A stretch of DNA of 64,000 nucleotides from Bacteroidota bacterium. GTDB taxonomy: Bacteria; Bacteroidota; Bacteroidia; Chitinophagales; Chitinophagaceae. The DNA lies in the NCBI GenBank assembly GCA_018266575.1, contig JAFEAE010000015.1, positions 248,001-312,000 on the forward strand, in the 5' to 3' direction. The notes beneath the pieces were generated by a model. The model searched no databases. It was not told the DNA's origin and worked only from the letters and a program-made list of their open reading frames with translations. A program made the translations under genes and the position numbers. Each line of letters starts with the position of its first letter. The first letter of the stretch is position 1. Shown piece after piece: positions 53,919 through 62,516 of this stretch.

Positions 53919-54909
53919 CCTTCTTTTTATTTAAAACAGGTAATAATATAAAACTTAAAGTGCCGGATATTAATAAGATCACTGTTTGCGAAAACCAGAT
54001 CAATATACCAAGCGATAAACCTTTTGCTTCTGAAATGCCATACACCAATAAAATTTTTTGTACGGCATATTGATAAGATCCAATTCCGCCTGGCGAAGGA
54101 ACGATCATTCCGATGGCGCCGAATACAAGTGCAGACAATGCTGCTTTTATTCCATATTCACGCATGCCGGGCATTGCGTAAAATCCCATGTATGTGCTGA
54201 GTAAATAAAACACCCAGATCAATGCACTGTGAAAAAAGAACCATCCTTTGTTTTTAATATTGCGCACACTGGTAAGTCCGGCCCAGATGCCGTTGAAAAT
54301 TTCTTTTATACGTTGGATGAAAGTATGATGCGTGTATCTTTTGATGATGTAATTGATAAGAAGAATAAAAGCCGTTATAAAAATAAGGGCAGCAATAATT
54401 CTTAAGTATGAAACATGCCCGCTACGGGATTGGAATGCATCCCTGAAAATTTCTATCGTATATGTGCCGACGATATCGTACTGGATAAAAATGGTAATGG
54501 CAAATACTATTACTAGTGTAACTACGTCAAACGCCCGCTCTGCCACAATGGTGCCGACTAATTTTTCTGCAGGTACTTTTTCATAGCGTGCAAGCGCTGT
54601 ACATTTCAATACTTCGCCTAACCTGGGAAAAGCAAGGTTTGCCCAATAACCTATCAGCACAGACAAAAACGTATTTTGCATGGAGGGTTTATATCCCAAT
54701 GGCTCTATCATTATTTTCCAGCGTACTGCACGGGATAGATGTGCGAGCAACAAAGAAATTGTTGCGGGAATGAGATAAATGAAGTTTGTTCCCGCAATAT
54801 TGTTTTTTATTTCATTCCAATCTGATTTTCGCAATGCGAGCCATAGCAGAAAAAAACCGAAACCCAGGAATACCAGGTATTGCAACAGGTTTCGCATTTT
54901 TTTATTCAT
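53905..54909 (-). CDS. Lysylphosphatidylglycerol-synthase-TM/UPF0104-type membrane protein
   Basis: 334 residues, about seven to eight TM helices. Family marks: SRAVRWKIMIEPLGYKPS, GYWANLAFPRLGEVLKC and PSPGGIGSYQYAVQKIL. This is the flippase-like membrane half of MprF without the transferase domain. Function in Bacteroidota not established. Operon with rfaE2 (14-base overlap) and 40 bases downstream of panD. Confidence 0.82.
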   Translation of the reverse strand: MNKKMRNLLQYLVFLGFGFFLLWLALRKSDWNEIKNNIAGTNFIYLIPATISLLLAHLSRAVRWKIMIEPLGYKPSMQNTFLSVLIGYWANLAFPRLGEVLKCTALARYEKVPAEKLVGTIVAERAFDVVTLVIVFAITIFIQYDIVGTYTIEIFRDAFQSRSGHVSYLRIIAALIFITAFILLINYIIKRYTHHTFIQRIKEIFNGIWAGLTSVRNIKNKGWFFFHSALIWVFYLLSTYMGFYAMPGMREYGIKAALSALVFGAIGMIVPSPGGIGSYQYAVQKILLVYGISEAKGLSLGILIWFSQTVILLISGTLSFILLPVLNKKKDEKS

Positions 54910-54949
54910 AGATCAGTGGGTTAATCAGCTATAATAATAACTAACTTTC

Positions 54950-55294
54950 TTATATCTTATTTCCTTCTTTTGGAAAAACCGTAGACGGCTTAAATTTTTT
55001 TGCTTCCTCAAAATCCATCGTAGCATACGAAATCACGATCACGATATCCCCGACAGCACCCATTCTTGCCGCAGGCCCGTTCAGGCAACATATACCAGAT
55101 CCACGTTTGCCTTTGATGAGATACGTTTCTATGCGTGAGCCATTATTTACATTCACCACCTGCACTTTTTCATTCTCTATCATATTTGCGGCATCCATCA
55201 GGTCTTCGTCTAATGTAAGGCTTCCTACATAATTCAAATTAGCTTCTGTAATAACAGCCCTGTGTACTTTCGATTTCAAAATTTCAATCTGCAT
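54950..55294 (-). CDS. panD: Aspartate 1-decarboxylase
   Basis: Makes beta-alanine for pantothenate and CoA. 114 residues with the self-cleavage site Gly24-Ser25 (YVGSLTLD), which yields the pyruvoyl cofactor. Lys9 and Tyr-region residues and the [12 protein letters not shown] block are typical. Its own TAACTTTG promoter element is 21 bases upstream. panC lies upstream on the same strand. Confidence 0.95.
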   Translation of the reverse strand: MQIEILKSKVHRAVITEANLNYVGSLTLDEDLMDAANMIENEKVQVVNVNNGSRIETYLIKGKRGSGICCLNGPAARMGAVGDIVIVISYATMDFEEAKKFKPSTVFPKEGNKI

Positions 55295-55314
55295 CTTTCG
55301 TCTATTTTGGGATG

Positions 55315-55322
55315 CAAAGTTA
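55315..55322 (-). promoter_or_regulatory. -7 element before panD (TAACTTTG)
   Basis: TAnnTTTG match on the minus strand, 21 bases before the panD ATG, giving a very short leader. Confidence 0.5.
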
Positions 55323-55330
55323 TGGAAATA

Positions 55331-55358
55331 GATGACAGATGTCAGATGACAGATAGCA
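55331..55358. repeat. Heptad array (4 x 7 bp)
   Basis: GATGACA, GATGTCA, GATGACA, GATAGCA in exact 7-base phase, between panC and the panD promoter. Confidence 0.65.
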
Positions 55359-55430
55359 GGCCGTATTATTAAAAATCAAGAATAATTATACAGAAAAAAA
55401 GAATTGAGTAGAATATACGTCTGTCAACTT

Positions 55431-56282
55431 TCAACTTTCTCGCAACAACATATTATCAATCAACCTTACTTGTCCCTGGAATGCAGCGACAAGCGCCACT
55501 AAGTTTTGTTTGCCATCCCATTGTTGAAGAATTTGTAATGTTTCGGCATTGGCGATTTCTACATAATCGATTTTAAAATCACTTTTTAATAAAATATTCT
55601 TAGCTTCAGTAATATTGTTCATCAGAGACCCCGTATGAATATTTTTTTGAATGAATGTTAGTGCTTTAAAAATAGCTATAGCATTTTTTCTTTCCTCTTC
55701 ATTCAATCGAACATTGCGGCTGCTCATTGCCAAGCCATCATCTTCACGCAAGGTAGGGGAGTGGTGAAAAATAATTTTCGATTCCATGATCTCTAAAAGC
55801 TTTTTTACAACCATGCATTGCTGGTAATCTTTCTGCCCCATAAATAAGTGATCTGGTTCAACGATCTCCAATAACCTGCGCATCACCTGGCATACCCCCT
55901 GGAAATGCCCCGGCCTGTATTGCCCTTCCAGGATATTTTCCAAATAACCGAGATTGTAATGTTCAAGGTTAGTTGTTCCGTTTGGATAAATTTCCGGCAC
56001 CGAAGGAAGGAATAATATATCCACATCGTTTTTTTCGAGCAGGTAAATATCTTTTTCAATCGTTATCGGATACTTCTGAAAATCCCTGGGGTCATTGAAT
56101 TGAGTGGGGTTGACAAAAATGCTGCAAACAGTGATCCCCGTTGCCTTTTTCGATTCAGCTAATAATGATAAATGCCCCTGGTGCAAGGCCCCCATAGTAG
56201 GGGCAAAGCCAATTTTATTATGTTTCTTCCCTATGGCTTCAAGATGCTTTTTTAAATCCGATGCTTTCTTAAATACAATCAT
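55431..56282 (-). CDS. panC: Pantothenate synthetase
   Basis: Joins pantoate and beta-alanine using ATP. 283 residues with PTMGALHQGHLSLL (HxGH region), FVNPTQFNDPRDFQKYP, PGHFQGVCQVMRRLLEI, MGQKDYQQ and the KMSKS-like GLAMSSRNVRL. Complete. panD is 136 bases downstream; panB is absent from the window. Divergent from the GT5-like gene. Confidence 0.96.
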   Translation of the reverse strand: MIVFKKASDLKKHLEAIGKKHNKIGFAPTMGALHQGHLSLLAESKKATGITVCSIFVNPTQFNDPRDFQKYPITIEKDIYLLEKNDVDILFLPSVPEIYPNGTTNLEHYNLGYLENILEGQYRPGHFQGVCQVMRRLLEIVEPDHLFMGQKDYQQCMVVKKLLEIMESKIIFHHSPTLREDDGLAMSSRNVRLNEEERKNAIAIFKALTFIQKNIHTGSLMNNITEAKNILLKSDFKIDYVEIANAETLQILQQWDGKQNLVALVAAFQGQVRLIDNMLLRES

Positions 56283-56340
56283 TTTAAAGAGTTTATAACA
56301 GTCGAAAGCTGCATTGGCGCTTATTTTACAATAAATACCT

Positions 56341-56348
56341 TACCTTTG
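56341..56348 (+). promoter_or_regulatory. -7 element before the GT5-like gene (TACCTTTG)
   Basis: TAnnTTTG match followed by GCAAAC, 46 bases before ATG 56394, in the panC-divergent spacer. Confidence 0.5.
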
Positions 56349-56393
56349 CAAACTGATTTTTGACAGGCAATTTCTCATTAATTACATTCAATA

Positions 56394-57209
56394 ATGGTAA
56401 CAAAGAAAAGAATTTTATTTATTGCCAATGAAATGTCGCCCTATTTAGAGCTGACAGAATTTGCAGAAACAGTAAACAAGCTGGCAATTAAATCGAATGA
56501 CAATGGTTTTGAAGTAAGATGTATTATGCCGCGTTTCGGGGTAATTAATGAAAGAAGGCACCGGCTACATGAAGTGGTAAGGCTTTCCGGCATCAATGTT
56601 TCTATTGATAATGACGATTTCCCGCTGCAGATCAAAGTAGCTTCACTTCCTAACGCACGTTTACAGGTATATTTCCTGGACAATGAAGACCTCTTTAAAC
56701 GCAAACATATTTTTCATGATGAACATGAAAAATGGTTTGAAGACAATGCATTGAGGACAATTTTCTTTTGTAAAGGCGCTTTGGAAACAGTAAAAAAATT
56801 CGGATGGCCACCGGACGTGATCCATTGTAGTGGCTGGATGACCGGGTTGATCCCTTTATATCTAAAAACGGTTTATAAAAAAGAACCTGTTTTTACTCAT
56901 AGCAAGATCGTTTATACTATCGGGCAAAACACGTTCAAAGATAAACTGGGCGCAGATTTCATGAAGCTTGCAAATATTCACCCGAATATAAAACCGAAAG
57001 ACCTGGAACCTTTTAAAGATGCCAATAATACAGCGATGTTCCGTGGCGGCGCTACTTATGCAGATGCAATTACTTTTGGTGCAGAAAAGCCTGAGAAAAA
57101 ATTAGTGGAAGAATTTGGAAAAGTGAGAGGCAAGCAAGTGCTTTCTTTCAATGCAGAGTCTGACTTATCTGATTACTTACAGTTATACACAAACCTGAGT
57201 AAATCGTAA
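56394..57209 (+). CDS. Short glycogen/starch-synthase-like protein (N-terminal GT5 domain only)
   Basis: 271 residues resembling the N-terminal ADP-glucose-synthase catalytic domain of GlgA (ILFIANEMSPYLELTEFAETVNKL; FGWPPDVIHCSGWMTGLIPLYL). The KTGGL motif expected after the first strand is replaced by LTEFAE, and the whole C-terminal GT-B donor domain is missing, so classical glycogen synthesis is unlikely. The gene is divergent from panC and intact, with its own promoter element. Function unknown; it may be regulatory or act on another glycan. Confidence 0.7.
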   Translation: MVTKKRILFIANEMSPYLELTEFAETVNKLAIKSNDNGFEVRCIMPRFGVINERRHRLHEVVRLSGINVSIDNDDFPLQIKVASLPNARLQVYFLDNEDLFKRKHIFHDEHEKWFEDNALRTIFFCKGALETVKKFGWPPDVIHCSGWMTGLIPLYLKTVYKKEPVFTHSKIVYTIGQNTFKDKLGADFMKLANIHPNIKPKDLEPFKDANNTAMFRGGATYADAITFGAEKPEKKLVEEFGKVRGKQVLSFNAESDLSDYLQLYTNLSKS

Positions 57210-57290
57210 ATAGTAAGAAGTGAAAGGTGAGATGAAAGAATTTATTTTTGCAGCGCTCCCTTACCGACGTCCGATAACCGTCGACCGACG
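57210..57290. repeat. Two heptad arrays upstream of metK
   Basis: ATAGTAA, GAAGTGA, AAGGTGA, GATGAAA (57210-57237), beginning on the base after the preceding stop codon, then ACCGACG, TCCGATA, ACCGTCG, ACCGACG (57263-57290). Both have a 7-base period but share no word. Confidence 0.6.
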
Positions 57291-57323
57291 ATTGAAATAC
57301 TAATCTAAAACTATAAAATCAAA

Positions 57324-58577
57324 ATGCCTTATTTATTTACTTCCGAAAGCGTTTCTGAAGGCCATCCGGATAAAGTGGCCGACCAGATTTCAGATGCATT
57401 GATCGATAACTTTTTAGCATTCGACCCTCAATCAAAAGTAGCTTGCGAAACATTGGTAACAACAGGCCAGGTAGTTCTTGCAGGTGAAGTAAAATCAAAG
57501 GCATATCTGGATGTTCAGGAAATTGCACGTGGTGTGATCCGCAAAATCGGTTATACCAAGAGTGAATATATGTTTGAAGCAAATTCATGTGGTATTTTTT
57601 CTGCTATTCATGAACAATCTTCAGACATTAATCAGGGTGTTGATAAAAAGAAAAAAGAAGAACAAGGTGCAGGCGACCAGGGAATGATGTTTGGTTATGC
57701 AAGCAACGAAACAGATGATTATATGCCGTTAGCGCTGGACCTTGCTCACAAAATTTTAATCGAACTGGCAGCACTTCGCAGGGAGAATAAACAAATCAAA
57801 TACCTGCGCCCCGATGCAAAAAGCCAGGTTACCTTGGAATATGATGATAATAACAAACCTGTTCGCATAGACGCTATTGTTGTTTCTACACAGCATGATG
57901 ATTTTGATACGGAGGCAAAGATGCAGGAGAGGATTAAAAAAGATATCATCAACATACTTATCCCAAGGGTAAAAGCAAAATATAAAAAGTACGCACATCT
58001 TTTCAACGATAAAATAAAATACCATATCAACCCAACAGGCAAATTTGTAATTGGCGGCCCACATGGTGATACAGGATTGACAGGCAGAAAAATTATTGTT
58101 GATACGTATGGTGGCAAAGGTGCCCACGGTGGCGGCGCTTTCAGTGGAAAAGACCCTTCGAAAGTTGACCGTTCTGCTGCATACGCTACACGCCATATCG
58201 CAAAGAATTTAGTTGCTGCAGGCGTTGCTGATGAAGTATTGGTGCAGGTTTCGTATGCCATAGGTGTTGCGCAACCAACGAGCATTAATGTAAAAACTTT
58301 TGGCACTGCAAAAGTGAACCTTACCGACGGGGAAATTGCAGATAAGGTTTCTGAAATATTCGATATGCGCCCTTATTTTATTGAGAGCCGTTTGAAATTG
58401 CGTAACCCGATTTATAGTGAAACTGCGGCTTATGGCCACATGGGACGCAAACCACAGATAATTGAAAAGGCATTTGTTTCACCAGATGGGAAAGTAGTGA
58501 AGAAAAAAGTAGAACTGTTTACCTGGGAAAAATTGGATTACGTTCCTAAAGTGAAAAAAGCGTTCGGCTTGAAATAA
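57324..58577 (+). CDS. metK: S-adenosylmethionine synthetase
   Basis: 417 residues. SAM-synthetase signatures: [20 protein letters not shown] at the start, [12 protein letters not shown], the P-loop-like [20 protein letters not shown] and [20 protein letters not shown]. Makes S-adenosylmethionine from Met and ATP. Complete and typical. The leader holds heptad arrays and no SAM riboswitch was recognised. Confidence 0.97.
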   Translation: MPYLFTSESVSEGHPDKVADQISDALIDNFLAFDPQSKVACETLVTTGQVVLAGEVKSKAYLDVQEIARGVIRKIGYTKSEYMFEANSCGIFSAIHEQSSDINQGVDKKKKEEQGAGDQGMMFGYASNETDDYMPLALDLAHKILIELAALRRENKQIKYLRPDAKSQVTLEYDDNNKPVRIDAIVVSTQHDDFDTEAKMQERIKKDIINILIPRVKAKYKKYAHLFNDKIKYHINPTGKFVIGGPHGDTGLTGRKIIVDTYGGKGAHGGGAFSGKDPSKVDRSAAYATRHIAKNLVAAGVADEVLVQVSYAIGVAQPTSINVKTFGTAKVNLTDGEIADKVSEIFDMRPYFIESRLKLRNPIYSETAAYGHMGRKPQIIEKAFVSPDGKVVKKKVELFTWEKLDYVPKVKKAFGLK

Positions 58578-58590
58578 AATAATTAAAAAA

Positions 58591-58666
58591 TTACTTAATG
58601 GCTCAATTGCTCAATTCAAATCTTTGTTGAGTAATTGAGCCATTTTCACATTGAGCAATTTTGCAA
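58591..58666. repeat. Inverted octad arrays with perfect word pairing
   Basis: Left arm TTACTTAA, TGGCTCAA, TTGCTCAA (58591-58614); right arm TTGAGTAA, TTGAGCCA, TTTTCACA, TTGAGCAA, TTTTGCAA (58627-58666). TGGCTCAA/TTGAGCCA and TTGCTCAA/TTGAGCAA are exact reverse complements; TTACTTAA/TTGAGTAA nearly so. It spans the whole gap between metK and the NUDIX gene and could terminate metK. Confidence 0.72.
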
Positions 58667-58668
58667 CT

Positions 58669-59226
58669 ATGAGTGAACAAAAAAATCCATGGGCCATTCT
58701 TTCCGAAAAAAAAATATATGATAATCCATGGATCAATGTAACTGAGTTTGCTGTGATCAATCCGAATGGAGGTAATGGTATTTACGGAAAAGTCCATTTC
58801 AAAAATCTTGCTATTGGAATTTTGCCTTTAGATAAAAACATGAATACTTACCTTGTCGGGCAATATCGTTTTCCTCTTGATCAATACAGCTGGGAAATTC
58901 CTGAAGGGGGTGGAAAGATCGGGATTGACCCGTTAATATCTGCACAACGGGAATTGATCGAAGAAACGGGATTGATAGCAGTTCAATGGAAAGAAATCCT
59001 ACGCATGCATTTATCAAATTCAGTTACCGATGAATATGCGATCATTTACATAGCAACTGGTTTGGAGCAAATGAAACCGATGCCGGAAGAAACAGAAAAA
59101 ATCGCTATAAAAAAACTGCCTTTTGAAGAGGCATATAAAATGGTGCAAGAAGGTTTGATCACAGATTCAATGTCTGTTGCAGCTATTCAAAAAGTAAAAC
59201 TGATGCAGTTGGATGGAACGTTGTAA
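58669..59226 (+). CDS. NUDIX hydrolase
   Basis: 185 residues from ATG 58669. Nudix box with catalytic REL-x-EE: GKIGIDPLISAQRELIEETG. The first box Glu (position -8 from the Arg) is Ile here, while the essential catalytic Glu residues of REL/EE are intact. The preceding YSWEIPEGGG is typical of ADP-ribose pyrophosphatase-like members. Likely cleaves a nucleoside diphosphate derivative; substrate not determined. Flanked on both sides by inverted octad arrays. Confidence 0.88.
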   Translation: MSEQKNPWAILSEKKIYDNPWINVTEFAVINPNGGNGIYGKVHFKNLAIGILPLDKNMNTYLVGQYRFPLDQYSWEIPEGGGKIGIDPLISAQRELIEETGLIAVQWKEILRMHLSNSVTDEYAIIYIATGLEQMKPMPEETEKIAIKKLPFEEAYKMVQEGLITDSMSVAAIQKVKLMQLDGTL

Positions 59227-59227
59227 G

Positions 59228-59330
59228 AAAGTCCGAAAGTCGGCAAGTCAGTATGTCCGAAAGAAAAATCGTTGAAGTTGCATCCTTCCGTCTTTCGGTC
59301 TTCCTGACTTTCAGACTTCCCGACTTTCCC
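59228..59330. repeat. Inverted octad arrays
   Basis: Left arm AAAGTCCG, AAAGTCGG, CAAGTCAG, TATGTCCG, AAAGAAAA (59228-59267); right arm TCTTTCGG, TCTTCCTG, ACTTTCAG, ACTTCCCG, ACTTTCCC (59291-59330), inverted and in the same 8-base phase. It starts on the second base after the NUDIX stop codon and ends just before rlmB. Confidence 0.7.
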
Positions 59331-59345
59331 CTATATTTATTAACG

Positions 59346-60080
59346 ATGAAAAAGTCTTCACTTATAATCGGGCGCCAGCCATTGATAGAAGCCATTAACA
59401 GCGGCCGTGCTATTGATAAAATATTATTTCAGCGAAATGTAAGTGGCGATTCGATTGGTGAAATTCGCAAACTGGCGAAAGAAAATAATATCCCGATACA
59501 ACAAGTCCCTCCCGAAAAATTATTTGGTATAACAAAGGCAAACCACCAGGGTGTAATTGCGTATGCTGCACTGATACAATACCTCGATCTGCAACAGGTA
59601 ATTGACCATGTTGTAACGGAAGGGGCAACTCCTTTATTTATTATGCTCGATGGAATTACTGATGTGCGTAACATTGGAGCGATGGCACGCACCGCTGTTT
59701 GTTGCGGTGCTCAAGCGATGATCATTCCGGATAAAGGGGTAGGGGCGTTGAATGAAGAAGCCATGAAATCGTCTGCAGGTGCATTGGAAAAAATACATGT
59801 ATGCAGGGTGAACAGTTTGCTGAAAGCAATTGATACATTACACCTGAACGGGATAAAAATTTTTACCAGCGAAATGAACGCCGGTAAAAAGGTTTTTGAA
59901 CTTGGTTTTACAGAACCTTGTTGCATCGTGATGGGCAGTGAAGATAACGGCGTGCAATCCTACATTGCAAAAGCAGCTGACGAGCGGTTTACGATCCCGA
60001 TGAAAAATAATTTTGATTCACTTAATGTTTCTGTTGCAACGGGAATTATTTTATACGAAGCAATGAAACAGCGGTTATGA
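59346..60080 (+). CDS. rlmB: 23S rRNA 2'-O-methyltransferase, SpoU/RlmB type
   Basis: 244 residues from ATG 59346. N-terminal L30e-like substrate-binding half (KLAKENNIPIQQVPPEKLF, then KANHQGVIAYA), C-terminal SPOUT knot with LDGITDVRNIGAMARTA, IVMGSEDNGV and SLNVSVATGIILYEA. RlmB methylates G2251 of 23S rRNA; other SpoU members are possible. A longer frame would start at 59253 inside the octad array and is rejected. Confidence 0.88.
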   Translation: MKKSSLIIGRQPLIEAINSGRAIDKILFQRNVSGDSIGEIRKLAKENNIPIQQVPPEKLFGITKANHQGVIAYAALIQYLDLQQVIDHVVTEGATPLFIMLDGITDVRNIGAMARTAVCCGAQAMIIPDKGVGALNEEAMKSSAGALEKIHVCRVNSLLKAIDTLHLNGIKIFTSEMNAGKKVFELGFTEPCCIVMGSEDNGVQSYIAKAADERFTIPMKNNFDSLNVSVATGIILYEAMKQRL

Positions 60081-60131
60081 ACGGATAATAAGGATAAGGT
60101 TCTTGTTTTTACAGAGTGTTGGCAAAATTCT

Positions 60132-60716
60132 TTATTGCATAAATAATCTGATCCTTTCTTTGTTTGTGATGAAACTGTGTTTCCGGTCTCCAAGCGGAAA
60201 AGAAATAGTGATCTTGGTTTTACTGAAAGCCCCGGCAATTAACCCTACAGCCCCTCCGCCAATTCCTACCCATATGGCAGTACGCCGTCTTGCCCTTCCC
60301 TGTGAAGTAACCCCATCAATGGCGCCGAATAGCAATTCCCAGAAACTTAAACGGCCGTCTTCATTTACATCCTCATTTGCCCAAAGACCAGCAGTGAGCA
60401 CAAACCCGAATATAGCGCCTGCAATCGGCGCTGCTATTTGAAATCGGCTATCCTTAACCGTTATCTCGCTGATATTTTCAGCGGGTATGGTGAAGGATTG
60501 CGATAGAGGAGGATTTATTCCTACGTTCCGTTTGGTAGAAAGAGATATGCTTGAATCTGATACTTTCCATAAAAAACCATGTTGAATTCCGCTATCGGTA
60601 GTAACGGTTGCTGTAAAATGAAGCCTGGCACCTTTTAAGTCCTGCAGGCTGTCCTGCGCTTCACATGTTATATTAATGAAAGTAAAAAGCAAACAGGCAA
60701 CCATGATTTTTTTCAT
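60132..60716 (-). CDS. Hypothetical exported protein
   Basis: 194 residues with a signal peptide (IMVACLLFTFINITCEA). A beta-rich N-terminal half, then two Gly-rich hydrophobic segments (IAAPIAGAIFGFVLTAGLWA; WVGIGGGAVGLIAGAF) around a short acidic loop, DVNEDGRLSFWE, that fits the EF-hand calcium-loop pattern. No family recognised. Convergent with rlmB. Confidence 0.6.
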   Translation of the reverse strand: MKKIMVACLLFTFINITCEAQDSLQDLKGARLHFTATVTTDSGIQHGFLWKVSDSSISLSTKRNVGINPPLSQSFTIPAENISEITVKDSRFQIAAPIAGAIFGFVLTAGLWANEDVNEDGRLSFWELLFGAIDGVTSQGRARRRTAIWVGIGGGAVGLIAGAFSKTKITISFPLGDRKHSFITNKERIRLFMQ

Positions 60717-60761
60717 AATAATTAATTTAGGAGTTGATATATAAAAAAGTAGAAAGGAATT

Positions 60762-61625
60762 TTACCTGAACCTGATCCTGTATGCCAGCGATAACTTCAG
60801 GTATACATTGTCGTTAGCCATCCAATCCGTTCCTGCTTCATTCTTATTTCCCGTTCTTATTTTTCGAAACAGGGAATGCCCGGCTTCTATATTCAAAACA
60901 ATATTTTTGCTGAAATAATAATCTGCAAATAACCCTGACTGGTTTTCATCAACACGCCAGTATTTATTGTTGCGATCAGTATATGAATTTGTAATAGCCC
61001 TGAATGTGGCGCCATAATAAAAATGGTTGCTCACTTTATGTTCAAGGGTAAGGTTACCTGGCAGCACGCCAAACAAATTGGTTTTGGGGCTAACCTGCCA
61101 GTCAATTCCAACAAGCGGCATCACAAACACGCCAAACAGATCGCCATTGATGTATACACCGAATTTCCAGGTAAATTTTCCATCATCACTTTTGTGTGAT
61201 GCAAGTAAAGCGCCGCCAAATTGCCATTTTGATTTTGCGCATATAACGGTGTCGTTTATCCGTACGATCGGAGTAATGAGAATGTTCCATTTTTTGCCGA
61301 TTGATTTTAATAAAGAAACAGGTAATGCCAAACTGCGGTGATGTTTCTGAAAGCTATCTATACCGTTTATCGTTGAAGACCATTCTTCATAAAAAGGGCT
61401 TAGGATGACAAAGTCTTTTTTGTTTTTAAATAAGACAGGTAATGTTGTGGATGCATTGAAATAATTGAGAACGATATTTTTTTTATTATGATTGAATATG
61501 CCAGCATCCGGACTTGACGTATAACGGGTATTTATAACATCAATATATGGTTGTGCTTTTGCGCTATTTCGTGATGCAACAAGAAGCAGTATCGTGCAAT
61601 AAAATATTTTTATGAAAGATCGCAT
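60762..61625 (-). CDS. DUF6268-like outer-membrane beta-barrel protein
   Basis: 287 residues with a signal peptide (IFYCTILLLVASRNSAKAQ). The rest is strand-rich with amphipathic alternation (FTWKFGVYINGDLFGVFVMP; IVLNIEAGHSLFRKIRTG) and ends in the basic LAYRIRFR strand. Resembles Bacteroidota DUF6268-type outer-membrane proteins (from memory). Function unknown. Confidence 0.6.
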   Translation of the reverse strand: MRSFIKIFYCTILLLVASRNSAKAQPYIDVINTRYTSSPDAGIFNHNKKNIVLNYFNASTTLPVLFKNKKDFVILSPFYEEWSSTINGIDSFQKHHRSLALPVSLLKSIGKKWNILITPIVRINDTVICAKSKWQFGGALLASHKSDDGKFTWKFGVYINGDLFGVFVMPLVGIDWQVSPKTNLFGVLPGNLTLEHKVSNHFYYGATFRAITNSYTDRNNKYWRVDENQSGLFADYYFSKNIVLNIEAGHSLFRKIRTGNKNEAGTDWMANDNVYLKLSLAYRIRFR

Positions 61626-61658
61626 AGTATTGTGTATGGATTTTTTATTGAAAAATAT

Positions 61659-62516
61659 TCAGGCTGCATTATTTTGATGTGTGTTTCCCGGGAAATGCTG
61701 CAACAAAAAGCGAGTGTAATAATTATCAGTTTTTAATTTTGTCATTGTATAATTCGTCAGTATTATTTTTATTTTTTCAGGAAGGACCTTGTCAAGAAAC
61801 ATATAGAAATTATTGATCGTCCCGGGAATAATAACTTCCTTTCCTTTGAGCAATCCGGTAATTGCAATTGGTGCAACATCTTCAGGGTTCATAACTGAAA
61901 TCTGCGAAAGCCAGGTGCCGCTTTTATTCAACATTGTTACGGGAAGATTGGTATTGATTCCGCCAGGGCATAATACGCTTACAAAAATATTATCCCGTTT
62001 TAATTCCTTTCTCAGGCTTTTACTGAAAGAAAGTATATAAGATTTTGTTCCGCCATACACCTGTTTTTTCGGTAAGGAAAAAAAAGAGGCCATGCTTCCT
62101 ACATTCAGGATATATGATGGTGTATTTTTTTCGAGGCTATGAAGGAATAACCTCGTTATAATTGTTGTAGCGAGCACATTAAGGTTTATCTGTTTCTCGT
62201 AAACATCCGGCCTGCCTTCTGAAAAAAGTTGTGTGCCACCAATGCCGGCATTATTGATCAGCACCTGCACTTGCAGGTTCAGGTTTTTAATGGCAGAAAA
62301 AAGATCGTAACAAGAGCTGGCAATGCTAAGGTCTTTTTCAAAAAAAATAACTTCCGTCATAAAATTCTTATGAATAAAATTTGCAAGTTCACGCAGCCCG
62401 CTATCGGGCAATGCTACAAGTATCAGGTTCATTTTTCGCGATGCACATTCAATAGCAAGCGCTTTTCCCAATCCTTCGCTAGCACCTGTAATAAGTGTAT
62501 AATATGTTCTATGCAT
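61659..62516 (-). CDS. Short-chain dehydrogenase/reductase
   Basis: 285 residues, classical SDR: cofactor loop TGASEGLG, NNAG, Ser in NVGSMASFF, catalytic YGGTK, PGGINT. The C-terminal extension (~230-285) goes beyond the usual SDR length and has a hydrophobic segment, as in lipid-directed SDRs. Overlaps the upstream epimerase gene by 8 bases. Substrate unknown. Confidence 0.87.
   Translation of the reverse strand: MHRTYYTLITGASEGLGKALAIECASRKMNLILVALPDSGLRELANFIHKNFMTEVIFFEKDLSIASSCYDLFSAIKNLNLQVQVLINNAGIGGTQLFSEGRPDVYEKQINLNVLATTIITRLFLHSLEKNTPSYILNVGSMASFFSLPKKQVYGGTKSYILSFSKSLRKELKRDNIFVSVLCPGGINTNLPVTMLNKSGTWLSQISVMNPEDVAPIAITGLLKGKEVIIPGTINNFYMFLDKVLPEKIKIILTNYTMTKLKTDNYYTRFLLQHFPGNTHQNNAA

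Noticed and set aside
57210..57323. SAM riboswitch before metK
   Set aside because: The leader is accounted for by two heptad arrays; no SAM-I or SAM-II-like conserved core could be drawn.
57746..58306. 186-codon open frame on the minus strand
   Set aside because: Antisense to metK, whose protein is complete and conserved; typical shadow frame.
59253..59345. N-terminal extension of RlmB
   Set aside because: It would be translated from the octad array; the conserved protein begins at ATG 59346.
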